Shown here: positions 55,838-64,000 of the stretch, piece by piece
Position numbering within the stretch: position 1 is the stretch's first letter
How the letters are laid out: the number at the start of each line of letters is the position of its first letter
NCBI GenBank assembly: GCA_027492275.1
Contig: JAPUFC010000077.1
Span: 1 to 64,000 of the forward strand
Source of the DNA: Mesorhizobium sp.
GTDB taxonomy: Bacteria > Pseudomonadota > Alphaproteobacteria > Rhizobiales > Rhizobiaceae
Length of the DNA stretch: 64,000 nucleotides
Reading direction: 5' to 3'
The notes under the pieces: model-generated
Told to the model about the DNA's origin: nothing
Database searches by the model: none
What the model saw: only the letters and a program-made list of their open reading frames with translations
Made by a program: the position numbers and the translations under genes

Positions 55838-55920
55838 ACGTATGTCCGGGACCCCCTCGCGGGAACCGAAATGCTCTTACGCGGGTTGGTCCGTGGGACG
55901 CCCGCAGCAAGGAGGCTGAA

Positions 55921-56193
55921 ATGGCTCACAACGAAACCGAAACCGTCCTGACGCAGCCCGTCCTGACAGAGGCCGATCTCGCCCATCTCGGCGAAGGAAC
56001 GGTGGCGTATCTGCGCCAGATCGGCACCGATGAGCTGAAGGGCAAGTTCCCCGGCCTGCCGGAGATGACGCCCGGCCTCAAGCTGTGGGCCCTGTTCGCC
56101 GCCAACGGCCAGCCGATTCTCTTGTCCGACGAGCGCGACCGCGCGATCGCGGGCGCATTCGAGAACGACCTGGTTCCCGTCAGCATCCACTGA
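55921..56193 (+). CDS. DUF1150 family protein
   Basis: 90 residues with AGGAGG nine bases upstream. LTEADLAHLGEGTVAYLRQIGTDEL, GLKLWALFAANGQPILLSDERDRAIAGAFENDLVPVSIH is the DUF1150 pattern, a small protein regularly encoded after hsp20 in alphaproteobacteria. A weak GGAAC-N17-GGTT motif (55862-55887) in the gap could give it a stress promoter of its own. Function unknown. Confidence 0.92.
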   Translation: MAHNETETVLTQPVLTEADLAHLGEGTVAYLRQIGTDELKGKFPGLPEMTPGLKLWALFAANGQPILLSDERDRAIAGAFENDLVPVSIH

Positions 56194-56261
56194 CATCGCA
56201 AGGGCGGCCTCGGAGCCGCCCTTTTCGTATGGAAAAGCAGGCTCGGCCGGACGGTGCCGGA

Positions 56262-56726
56262 TCAGGCCGCCTGCGAGCCCTGCGTGGTGGACAGAAGCGC
56301 GTGGATCGCGACTGGGTCGCTGGTCCCCCTGATCTTGGCCACCGTGGCGGGATCGCGCAGCACCCGGGCGATCCGCGACAGGGCCTTGAGATGGTCCGCC
56401 CCCGCGCCGTCCTGCGCCAGGAGAAGGAAGACGAGGTCGACCGGCTGGTCATCCAGCGCCTCGAAATCGACCGGGGTCTCCAGCCGCGCGAACACGCCCA
56501 TGATCCGCTTGATGCCCGGCAGCTTGCCGTGCGGAATGGCGATGCCGTTGCCGACGCCGGTCGAGCCCAGGCGCTCGCGCTGCAGGATGGTGTCGAAGAT
56601 CTCGCGCTCCGGCAGGCCGGTCAGCGTGGCAGCCTTCTCCGCCAGCAGCTGCAGGAGCTGCTTCTTGGAATTGGCCTTCAGCGCCGGCATGATCGCCGAA
56701 GCCTCAATCAGATCGCTGAGATCCAT
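56262..56726 (-). CDS. ptsN: PTS IIA-like nitrogen-regulatory protein (EIIA-Ntr)
   Basis: 154 residues from ATG 56726; an upstream frame has no ribosome site. Phospho-accepting His66 is in GNGIAIPHGKLPGIKR; the flanking blocks LERERLGSTGVGNG-like and PVDFEALDDQPVDLVFLLLAQDGAG are typical. It is a phosphorelay output protein tied to nitrogen, potassium and sigma-54 control. It sits in the conserved rpoN-hpf-ptsN order. Confidence 0.96.
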   Translation of the reverse strand: MDLSDLIEASAIMPALKANSKKQLLQLLAEKAATLTGLPEREIFDTILQRERLGSTGVGNGIAIPHGKLPGIKRIMGVFARLETPVDFEALDDQPVDLVFLLLAQDGAGADHLKALSRIARVLRDPATVAKIRGTSDPVAIHALLSTTQGSQAA

Positions 56727-56792
56727 CGAAAAATCCTCTGCTCTTCGCGGAGCGCAGCGCCATGACGCCGCGCTGGCAGACAAGGGATGCTT

Positions 56793-57377
56793 TCAGGCCG
56801 TTCGGGCGTTTGACGGGTCGATCCAGCCGATATTGCCGTCGGCGCGGCGGTAGACGACGTTCACTTCGTCGTTGCCGGCGTTGCGGAACACGAAGACCGG
56901 GCTGTCCTTGGTGTCCAGCTCGATGATCGCGGAGGCCACCGACATCGTCTTCAGCGCCACGGTCGATTCGGCCACCACCGCGGGCGCGAAATCGTCGGGC
57001 ACCTCCTCGTCCTCTTCGGCCACCGGCGCCATGATCGTGTAGGCGATGTCGGAGCGCTGCGCGGAACTGGCGCCGTTGCCGGCGTCGTGCGATTTCAGCC
57101 GCCGCTTGTAGCGCCGCAGCCGCTTCTCGATGCGATCGGCCGCCGCCTCGAACGCCGCTTGCGGCTCATAGGCTTGGCCGGTCGCCTGCAGATCCATGCC
57201 CGAATCGAGGAAGATCACGCAATCGGCGGTGAAGCGCGCGCCGGACTTCTCCATCGTCACATGGCCCTTGAAGCCGCCGTCGAAATATTTTTCGATGGCA
57301 TCCCCCACACGTTCGGAAATCCGCGCGCGAAACGCGTCTCCGATGTCCATGTGTTTCCCCGAGATCCGCAGGCTCAT
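56793..57377 (-). CDS. hpf: Ribosome hibernation promoting factor, long form
   Basis: 194 residues from ATG 57377, chosen as the family start (MSLRISGKHMDIGDAFRARI). The N-terminal domain binds the 30S decoding site (SERVGDAIEKYFDGGFKGHVTMEK...QAAFEAAADRIEKRLRRYKRRL). A linker of about 45 residues leads to the long-form tail domain (MSVASAIIELDTKDSPVFVFRNAGNDEVNVVYRRADGNIGWIDP), which lets one protein form 100S dimers. It shuts down ribosomes in stationary phase. Confidence 0.96.
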   Translation of the reverse strand: MSLRISGKHMDIGDAFRARISERVGDAIEKYFDGGFKGHVTMEKSGARFTADCVIFLDSGMDLQATGQAYEPQAAFEAAADRIEKRLRRYKRRLKSHDAGNGASSAQRSDIAYTIMAPVAEEDEEVPDDFAPAVVAESTVALKTMSVASAIIELDTKDSPVFVFRNAGNDEVNVVYRRADGNIGWIDPSNARTA

Positions 57378-57545
57378 CTTTGGCCGACCTTCCTGTTCAG
57401 ATTCTGGTTGCGGTGAGTTTATACCGCTGGCCGGGAGGCACAAGTTTTCTTCGGCCGTGAAGCCGATCTCCAGCCCAGACCCTTCGATTGTTCACAAGCC
57501 GTCTCCGGACGGTTCGCGGCGGCAACCCCGGCCTTCATGCGGGCG

Positions 57546-57574
57546 GGCTTCTAGTCACTTCGCCGTGTGTTGTC
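57546..57574 (-). promoter_or_regulatory. Sigma-70 promoter of hpf-ptsN
   Basis: On the minus strand TTGACA (57574-57569), 17 bases, TAGAAG (57551-57546). The -35 box is perfect. It leaves a 5' leader of about 160 bases before hpf. Confidence 0.7.
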
Positions 57575-57607
57575 AATGAAGCCGGCGCCGGGAAGCGGGC
57601 GGCGGGC

Positions 57608-59140
57608 TCAGCGTCCGGCCATCGCCAGCGCGCGCTTTTCGCGCCGCCGCTGCACGGAGGAGGGGATATTCATGCCTTCGCGGTATTTGGCCACCGTGCG
57701 CCTGGCGATGTCGATGCCGTTTTCCCGCAGCATGTCGACGATGGCGTCGTCGGACAGCACGTCGACCGGCTTCTCCTCGTCGATCATCCTGCGGATGCGG
57801 TCGCGCACCGCTTCGGAGGAATGCGCGTCGCTGCCGTCGGCCGCCGCGATGGAGGCGGTGAAGAAATAGCGCAGCTCGAAGATGCCGCGCGGGGTCAGCA
57901 TGTATTTGCCGGAGGTGACGCGGCTGACAGTCGATTCGTGCATGCCGATGGCGTCGGCCACCATGCGCAGGTTGAGCGGCTTGAGGTGCTGCACGCCGTG
58001 CGCGAGAAAGCCATCCTGCTGGCGCACGATCTCGGTCGCCACCTTCAGGATCGTCCGGGCGCGCTGGTCCAGGCTGCGGGTGAGCCAGTTGGCGCTGTTC
58101 AGGCATTCGCCGAGGAATTCCTTCTCCCGCGCGTCCCGCGCCCGCCCGGCGACATGCGCGAAATAGGTCTGGTCGACCAGCACGCGCGGCAGCGTGTCGG
58201 CGTTGAGCTCGACCGTCCAGCCGCCGCCCGGCGCGAGGCGAACCTCCACGTCGGCCACGATGCTCTGCGCCGTGCCGCCCGAGAAGGCCAGGCCGGGGCG
58301 CGGATCGAGCGCCCTGATCTCGGCCAGCATGGCGATCAAATCCTCCTCGTCCACGCCGCACAGCCGTTTCAGCGCGGCGAAGTCGCGCCGCGCCAGAAGG
58401 TCGAGATTGCCGATCAGGGCGCGCATGGCCGGGTCGAGCCTGTCGCGCTGCCTGAGCTGCAGCGACAGGCACTCGGCCAGATCGCGGCTGAACAGGCCGG
58501 GCGGGTCAAAGGTCTGGCAGGTGGCGAGCACGGCCTCCGCCTCCGTCGCCGGGACGCCCAGCCGCTCGGCGATCTCGGCGGTGTCGGCCCGCAGATAGCC
58601 TGCCTCGTCCAGCCATTCGGCGAGTTCGCGCGCCACCATGCCGCGCGCCGCGCCGTTCCTGGCGTCCGGAAAGGCGAGCGCGATCTGCCCGTGGACGTGA
58701 TCGCGCAACGTCACCGGGCTGGCGGCCATGGCGTCGAAGTCGAAGCCTTCCGACGACCCCGAGGACAGGCCTGCCGCCGATTTCCACTGCGTCGCGAGAT
58801 CGGGTCCGATCCGGTCGGACCGGCCGGGATCGTCGGGGAACATGTTTTCCAGCGAGGAATCGAGCTTGCCGGCGATCGCTTCCGCCGACCATTCCGGCTC
58901 GCTGCCCTCCCAGGCGGCAGGCTCGCCCTCGCTGCCCTCGGAAGCGGCATCGCGCTCCTCCTCGCGGCCGTCGGCGCGCTCCAGCAGCGGATTGCGCTCG
59001 ATCTCCTCGTCGATGAAGCGCTCGAGCTCGACATGGCTGAGCTGCAGCAGCCGGATCGACTGCATGAGCTGCGGCGTCATCACGAGCGACTGCGACTGCC
59101 TGAGCTGGAGTTTCGCTGCCAACGCCATACAAAAGTCCAC
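57608..59140 (-). CDS. rpoN: RNA polymerase sigma-54 factor
   Basis: 510 residues. Region I: LQLRQSQSLVMTPQLMQSIRLLQLSHVELE; region II is the acidic stretch (EEERDAASEGSEGEPAAWE). Core-binding and DNA-binding parts follow, with the helix-turn-helix near MHESTVSRVTSGKYMLTPRGIFELRYFF and the RpoN box ARRTVAKYRE near the C-terminus. It directs activator-dependent transcription of nitrogen, C4-acid and other genes. Neighbours lptB and hpf match the usual order. Confidence 0.97.
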   Translation of the reverse strand: MDFCMALAAKLQLRQSQSLVMTPQLMQSIRLLQLSHVELERFIDEEIERNPLLERADGREEERDAASEGSEGEPAAWEGSEPEWSAEAIAGKLDSSLENMFPDDPGRSDRIGPDLATQWKSAAGLSSGSSEGFDFDAMAASPVTLRDHVHGQIALAFPDARNGAARGMVARELAEWLDEAGYLRADTAEIAERLGVPATEAEAVLATCQTFDPPGLFSRDLAECLSLQLRQRDRLDPAMRALIGNLDLLARRDFAALKRLCGVDEEDLIAMLAEIRALDPRPGLAFSGGTAQSIVADVEVRLAPGGGWTVELNADTLPRVLVDQTYFAHVAGRARDAREKEFLGECLNSANWLTRSLDQRARTILKVATEIVRQQDGFLAHGVQHLKPLNLRMVADAIGMHESTVSRVTSGKYMLTPRGIFELRYFFTASIAAADGSDAHSSEAVRDRIRRMIDEEKPVDVLSDDAIVDMLRENGIDIARRTVAKYREGMNIPSSVQRRREKRALAMAGR

Positions 59141-59263
59141 GAAAACCGCCCCCGGCTGCCCGGCGGACGCTGCGAATGTCTCGATCCAATGAAACTGGCC
59201 CGGCTTTTGCTTGTCAAGCTGTTCGGTCGAAGTTCCGCCGCCGGGTATGCGGGCGAACCCGTG

Positions 59264-60073
<810 letters not shown>

Positions 60074-60084
60074 CGCCGTGCCGG

Positions 60085-60648
60085 TCAGTTGCGGGAGCCG
60101 GGCGTGATCGACATCATCACGCGGCCGCTGCCGCCCTGTCCGCCGGCGCAGCCCTCGACCTGCGCCTTGCCGGTCTTCATCTGAACCACCAGCTTGCAGC
60201 CGACCAGCACGTTCTTGTTCTGCGACAGCACCACCTCGCGGCCCGTCAGCGTCAGCACCTCGGACTTCATGTCGAACGTGCCCTTGTCGCCGGTGGCGAC
60301 CTGGTCGTCGGACTTCACATAGACCTTGCCGTCAACCTCCAGCCGGTCGATGGTCGAGGAGCCGGTGGTCGCCGAGCCGCCATCCTTGGCGTAATAGACG
60401 ACCATGCGGCCGGACTTGAGCACCGTCTGGGCCTGCGTCACGGTCACGTTGCCGGTGAATTCGGCGAGGTTCTCGGTCTCGCGCACCTCGAGCTTGTCGC
60501 TCTCGATCTGGATCGGCTGGTCGCCCGACAGTTTCAGGCCGGAGATGCGGCTTTCATTGCCGTTTCGCTCCAGCGTCTGAGCGAGGCCCGGCGAGGCGGC
60601 GGCGACCGCCGCGGCGGCGACAAGGGCGAAAAGGCTAGTTCGAAGCAT
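60085..60648 (-). CDS. lptA: Lipopolysaccharide transport protein LptA (OstA-like)
   Basis: 187 residues with a signal peptide (ALVAAAAVAAASPGLAQ). The OstA/LptA beta-jellyroll repeats are visible: IQIESDKLEVRETENLAEFTGNVTVTQAQTVLKSGRMVVYY, then KVYVKSDDQVATGDKGTFDMKSEVLTLTGREVVLSQ and QNKNVLVGCKLVVQMKTGKAQVEG. It bridges LPS across the periplasm. Its start lies inside the end of lptC (14-bp overlap), and lptB follows after 11 bases. Confidence 0.95.
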   Translation of the reverse strand: MLRTSLFALVAAAAVAAASPGLAQTLERNGNESRISGLKLSGDQPIQIESDKLEVRETENLAEFTGNVTVTQAQTVLKSGRMVVYYAKDGGSATTGSSTIDRLEVDGKVYVKSDDQVATGDKGTFDMKSEVLTLTGREVVLSQNKNVLVGCKLVVQMKTGKAQVEGCAGGQGGSGRVMMSITPGSRN

Positions 60649-61345
60649 TGGGTTCTCCGCTCGTCTGCCGCGGCAGGCTGGCCGTGGACGGGTCGATGTT
60701 CATCCTGACGCGCCGGTCGAACACCAGACGCTTGCCGTTGTCCAGCATTTCCATCGCCTCGGCCGTGATGCCGGCCCCGCGCAGCCGGATGTCGACCGGC
60801 TCGGAGCTGGTCAGCCGGCCGGAGGTGATGTCGAGGAAGGCGGATGTGAGCTGCGCCGACATGCCGTCCTCGGTGTTGACCTTGATGTCGTCCGTGAGCT
60901 TCAGCGTGTTGGCGGCGCGGTCATAGACGCCGAGCTTGGCGCGCACCTGCGCCCATTGCCCGACGTCCACCGGCATCCGCGCGTCGATCTGCTCCAGGCT
61001 GATGAGACCCTGCATGCCCGTCTCCTGCACGGCGCGCACAGCCGTCATCGTATAGGGCCGTCCGTCCCTGGTGAAGCCTTCGAGCTTGGGATTGGACATC
61101 ACCAGCTTGCCCTCCGAGAAGGCCTGGTCCTCCACCGACGCGACCTCGACCGGCGCCGGACGGTTGACCAGATAGATGCCCGCGAACAGGGCGGCCAGGC
61201 CGACCGCCAGGAAGGGCAGGATGACCTTCAGCCGCCGGACCCGGCGCGAATGGCGCTCGGCGCGGCCGAACGCGACCGCGCGCGCCGCCGAGGCGCTCGC
61301 CGCCTGACTCGTCACCTCCTGCGCCGGATCGAACGATCGCGCCAA
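60635..61345 (-). CDS. lptC: LPS export system protein LptC
   Basis: 236 residues from TTG 61345, preceded by AGGGGAAGG at suitable spacing; a longer frame to 61531 has no ribosome site, and later starts also fit. One membrane helix (RRLKVILPFLAVGLAALFAGIYLV) is followed by an LptC-type beta-jellyroll: KLVMSNPKLEGFTRDGRPYTMTAVRAVQET, DVGQWAQVRAKLGVYDRAANTLKLTDDIKVNT, and SEPVDIRLRGAGITAEAMEMLDNG. It anchors the LptA bridge to LptFG. Overlaps lptA. Confidence 0.9.
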   Translation of the reverse strand: MARSFDPAQEVTSQAASASAARAVAFGRAERHSRRVRRLKVILPFLAVGLAALFAGIYLVNRPAPVEVASVEDQAFSEGKLVMSNPKLEGFTRDGRPYTMTAVRAVQETGMQGLISLEQIDARMPVDVGQWAQVRAKLGVYDRAANTLKLTDDIKVNTEDGMSAQLTSAFLDITSGRLTSSEPVDIRLRGAGITAEAMEMLDNGKRLVFDRRVRMNIDPSTASLPRQTSGEPNASN

Positions 61346-61671
61346 AATCCGCCTTCCCCTACCGCCTTCGATGCCGGCGGCGCACGGACGCTCCGCTGGA
61401 ATGAATTGGATCGGCCGTCTGGCCGTCGCCCCGGTTCCGGCGGATGTTGCCTGCTTCCGCCGCCGCGGGGTGTTGCGTATCCGAACGACGAACCGGACGG
61501 GTTTTCCGCCCGGAATCGAACCCACGCACACCGCTGCGCCCCCAATATGGTGATTTTGCGGAGTTTCGCTAGTCCATGATAGCGCCGCGCGGCGGGCCCG
61601 GCGATGCGGGGTGGCGGCAGGGTTCGTCTTGCTCTAGAACGGCACGTCCTTCCGCGATGGAGTAGAGCGCC

Positions 61672-62646
61672 ATGACGACGCGCGCCGACGAGCTTATCGA
61701 CAGACGCAGACTGCGCCGCAAGCTGAGCTTCTGGCGCGTCCTGGCTCTCGTCGTCGCCGCCGCCGGCATCGCGGGCGTCGCCTGGTCCGCGTTCCGCGAG
61801 GATCTGGCAGCGGCGGGCGGCGACCACATCGCCAAGCTCAGGATCGAAGGCACCATCACCGAGGACGAGGACCTGCTCGATCGCATCGACGCGGTGCGCC
61901 GCGCCGGGACGGTCAAGGGCGTCATCCTGGCCATCGATTCCCCCGGCGGCACCACCGCCGGCGGCGAGGCGATCTTCGACGCCGTGCGCCGCCTGGCCGC
62001 CGAGAAGCCCGTCGTCGCCCAGGTCGGCACGCTGGCGGCGTCCGCCGGCTACATGATCGCCAGCGCCGCCGACCATATCGTCGCCCGGCAATCCTCGATC
62101 GTCGGCTCGATCGGCGTGCTCGTCCAGTTCCCCAACTTTTCCGGCCTCATGGACCGCGTCGGCATCACGCTCGACGAGGTCAAGTCCTCGCCGCTCAAGG
62201 CCGAGCCCTCGCCGTTCAATCCGACTACGGACGAGGAGCGGGCGATGATCCGCTCGATGATCATGGACAGCTACGACTGGTTCGTCGGCCTGGTCGACGA
62301 CCGCCGCCCGCTCACCCGCGAGGAGGTGCTGGCGCTGGCCGACGGTTCGGTCTTCACCGGCCGCCAGGCGCTGCAGCGCAAGCTGGTCGACGAGCTCGGC
62401 GGCGAGGAGACCGCGAAGGACTGGCTGGTGTCCAAGGGCTTGAAGGACGACCTCAGGATACGCGAGTGGAAGCGCACGGATCGCCGCAGCGGCTACTTCT
62501 TCATGCGGGCCGCCGCCGCGCTGTGGAACCTGCTCGGCCTGCCCGGCGACGCGGCGGGCCTGCTGCCCGCAACCGGGGCCGACCGCTTGTTCCTTGACGG
62601 TCTGCTGTCGGTCTGGCACCCTGAAAAGCCTGCTTGGCCGGACTGA
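61672..62646 (+). CDS. sppA: Signal peptide peptidase SppA, short form
   Basis: 324 residues, the 36-kDa form. One membrane segment near residues 18-40 (FWRVLALVVAAAGIAGVAW). The S49 core is VILAIDSPGGTTAGGEAIFDAVRRL, TLAASAGYMIASAADHIVAR with the nucleophile Ser, and Lys in DEVKSSPLKAEPSPF. It degrades leftover signal peptides in the membrane. Divergent from lptC. ihfB follows in the same direction. Confidence 0.95.
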   Translation: MTTRADELIDRRRLRRKLSFWRVLALVVAAAGIAGVAWSAFREDLAAAGGDHIAKLRIEGTITEDEDLLDRIDAVRRAGTVKGVILAIDSPGGTTAGGEAIFDAVRRLAAEKPVVAQVGTLAASAGYMIASAADHIVARQSSIVGSIGVLVQFPNFSGLMDRVGITLDEVKSSPLKAEPSPFNPTTDEERAMIRSMIMDSYDWFVGLVDDRRPLTREEVLALADGSVFTGRQALQRKLVDELGGEETAKDWLVSKGLKDDLRIREWKRTDRRSGYFFMRAAAALWNLLGLPGDAAGLLPATGADRLFLDGLLSVWHPEKPAWPD

Positions 62647-62667
62647 AAAAACAATAAAATCATTCTG

Positions 62668-62689
62668 ATAGTATTTTGTTCACTATGAT
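62668..62689 (+). promoter_or_regulatory. AT-rich promoter region of ihfB
   Basis: The sppA-ihfB gap is strongly AT-rich and holds TATGAT (62684-62689), a good -10 box, 18 bases before the ihfB start. ATAGT (62668-62672) and ACTAT (62682-62686) form a short inverted repeat over it. Confidence 0.4.
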
Positions 62690-62707
62690 GTTGGCGGGGA
62701 CGCGCTG

Positions 62708-62989
62708 ATGATCAAATCCGAGCTGGTGCAAATCATTGCCTCTCGAAATCCGCACCTTTTCCTCCGCGACGTGGAGAACATCGTCAACGCGATCTTCGAG
62801 GAGATCACCACGGCGCTGGCCGAGGGCAACCGCGTCGAGCTGAGGGGTTTCGGCGCGTTTTCCGTGAAGAACCGCCCGGCCCGGACGGGACGCAACCCGC
62901 GCACCGGCGATTCGGTCGATGTCGAGGAGAAGTGGGTGCCGTTCTTCAAGACCGGCAAGGAACTGCGCGAGCGGCTGAACGACAAGTAG
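62708..62989 (+). CDS. ihfB: Integration host factor beta subunit
   Basis: 93 residues, the family length. [88 protein letters not shown] shows the IHF-beta features; the RNPRTG stretch at the DNA-intercalating arm has the Pro at its tip. It pairs with IhfA to bend DNA, including at sigma-54 promoters. Lies downstream of sppA. Confidence 0.97.
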   Translation: MIKSELVQIIASRNPHLFLRDVENIVNAIFEEITTALAEGNRVELRGFGAFSVKNRPARTGRNPRTGDSVDVEEKWVPFFKTGKELRERLNDK

Positions 62990-63024
62990 CGGCCGGCGCC
63001 GGCCGCAGCGACGGGAAAAGCATC

Positions 63025-63375
63025 ATGGTCAACCGCGTCCTTCTGGTCGTCTTCTTCGTGCCGCTGGCCGTCGTGCTGGTGGCCTTGGCGGTCGCCAACC
63101 GCGCGGCCACCGCCTTCACCTTCGACCCGTTCAATCCCGGCAACCCCGCGCTCACGCTGCAGGCTCCGCTCTTCGTCTGGCTGTTCGCGGCGCTGGCGCT
63201 CGGCGCCGTCCTCGGCTCGCTCATCACCTGGGCCAAGCAGGGCCGCTATCGCCGCATGGCCCACCAGCGCGGGCTGGAGGCCGAGCGCCTGCGCCAGACC
63301 GCCGCCCAGAACCCGGGCCAGAACCCGGGCCAGCATCCCGCCTCGCCCCGAGCGCCGGCGCTTCCCCGCGCCTGA
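63025..63375 (+). CDS. LapA family membrane protein
   Basis: 116 residues. Two membrane helices (VLLVVFFVPLAVVLVALAVANR and PLFVWLFAALALGAVLGSLITW) and a LapA-type LGAVLGSL stretch, then a cytoplasmic basic helix with GRYRRMAHQRGLEAERLRQ. The C-terminus has a short perfect repeat of the QNPG unit. LapA-type proteins support LPS assembly, matching the lpt genes nearby. It starts 35 bp after ihfB. Confidence 0.85.
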   Translation: MVNRVLLVVFFVPLAVVLVALAVANRAATAFTFDPFNPGNPALTLQAPLFVWLFAALALGAVLGSLITWAKQGRYRRMAHQRGLEAERLRQTAAQNPGQNPGQHPASPRAPALPRA

Positions 63376-63464
63376 ACCCCGCTTCGCGCGACATGCCGGG
63401 CAAGCTTCGCTTGTCCGTTCCATCCCGCTATGGCAGAAGCGCGGCGAATGACGGGAGATGTCCG

Positions 63465-64000
63465 TTGAAGCCTTCGCGCGAGCGACATCGCGACAAGCGA
63501 CCCGAGGCGGCGCACCGCCAACCCGCCGTGGCCGCCGCGCCGCTCCGGCCTGCCCGCCGCGAGGGCGCGCTGCCGGCCGAAAGGCTGCCGCTGATCCTCG
63601 AGGTGCTGCCGAACGAGGACTACGCGCTGATCGACAGCGGCGACGGGCGCAAGCTGGAGCAGTACGGTCCCTACCGCATCGTGCGCCCCGAGGGGCAGGC
63701 GATCTGGCGACCGGCTCTGCCCGAAAAGGACTGGCACAAGGCCGACGCCGTCTTCACCGGCGACACGGACGAGGAAGGCATGGGCCGCTGGCGCTTCCCG
63801 CAAGCGCCGCTCGGCGAAACCTGGCCGATGACGCATGACGGCCTCCACTATCTCGGCCGCTTCACCTCCTTCCGGCATGTCGGCGTCTTTCCCGAGCAGG
63901 CGACCCACTGGGACCACATGGCGGGGCTGATCGCCGCCGCGAAGCGCCCGGTGAAGGTCCTGAACCTCTTCGGCTACACCGGCCTCGCCTCGCTGGTCGC
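63465..64000 (+). CDS. Class I SAM-dependent rRNA methyltransferase, N-terminal part (partial)
   Basis: Starts at TTG 63465 with GGGAG nine bases upstream and runs off the right edge (about 178 codons visible). After a basic N-terminus, LPLILEVLPNEDYALIDSGDGRKLEQYGPYRIVRPEGQAIW, then WPMTHDGLHYLGRFTSFRHVGVFPEQATHWD and the first SAM motif VLNLFGYTGLASLVA. This matches the RlmI/RlmK-like family of alphaproteobacteria. The exact target cannot be given from a partial gene. Confidence 0.85.
   Translation, partial: MKPSRERHRDKRPEAAHRQPAVAAAPLRPARREGALPAERLPLILEVLPNEDYALIDSGDGRKLEQYGPYRIVRPEGQAIWRPALPEKDWHKADAVFTGDTDEEGMGRWRFPQAPLGETWPMTHDGLHYLGRFTSFRHVGVFPEQATHWDHMAGLIAAAKRPVKVLNLFGYTGLASLV

Noticed and set aside
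63300-63350. QNPG repeat in the LapA-like protein as a tandem-repeat domain
   Set aside because: Only two exact copies (12-base unit) and a third degenerate one; too short to call a domain.

Overview
The window looks like chromosome of a high-GC alphaproteobacterium of the Hyphomicrobiales (Rhizobiales), most like Phyllobacteriaceae (Mesorhizobium/Aminobacter/Nitratireductor relatives). This rests on familiar gene neighbourhoods (lptC-lptA-lptB-rpoN-hpf-ptsN, ubiE-ubiB-coaBC, hemW-rdgB-rph-hrcA), on an Irr-type iron box in front of mbfA, on EcfG-type stress promoters, and on short palindromic intergenic repeats. The species cannot be named from the sequence alone.

Layout. 1-8.0 kb: the tail of an etfA gene, then a lower-GC catabolic module: a thiamine-diphosphate enzyme with a carboxymuconolactone-decarboxylase-like (CMD) gene on the minus strand, a complete LivJHMGF-type ABC importer on the plus strand, and a second CMD gene. 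8.0-10.1 kb: a scar of mobile DNA (frameshifted IS5-family transposase, headless large serine recombinase) beside tRNA-Ser(GGA). 10.2-12.1 kb: small membrane proteins and msrA. 12.3-23.2 kb: a nucleoside uptake and salvage region (BMP-type binding protein, ABC ATPase and two permeases, cdd, purine nucleoside phosphorylase, deoA, upp, add), interrupted by slyX, a small membrane protein and an aspartic protease. 23.3-29.5 kb: ubiE-ubiB, a FitAB/VapBC-like toxin-antitoxin pair, then coaBC-panB-panC. 29.5-34.3 kb: gyrB, an FMN reductase and a cytochrome P450. 34.3-40.6 kb: housekeeping genes (DUF3297, yraN, rsmI, hemW, rdgB, VOC, rph, hrcA). 40.6-45.4 kb: cysK and a TAXI-TRAP transporter with DUF1850. 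45.4-48.4 kb: stress and iron genes (YciE-like, mbfA) and tiny stress-type proteins. 48.4-51.5 kb: GST, nth, DUF2244, an AraC-Ogt repair protein. 51.5-53.3 kb: a compact four-gene cluster of small secreted proteins. 53.3-56.2 kb: ribokinase, nucleoside hydrolase, Hsp20, DUF1150. 56.2-64 kb: ptsN, hpf, rpoN, lptB, lptA, lptC on the minus strand, then sppA, ihfB, lapA and a methyltransferase cut by the window end.

How the parts work together. The 12-23 kb genes import nucleosides and split or deaminate them to bases and (deoxy)ribose-1-phosphate; ribokinase and nucleoside hydrolase at 53-55 kb extend the same theme. The 1-8 kb module probably imports an aromatic or organic acid and decarboxylates it. 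Six copies of a hairpin-rich repeat of about 100-125 bp are spread over 13-54 kb, and two of them supply the ribosome-binding site of the next gene. The least explained items are the four-gene secreted cluster (51.5-53.3 kb) and the tiny proteins behind stress-type promoters.
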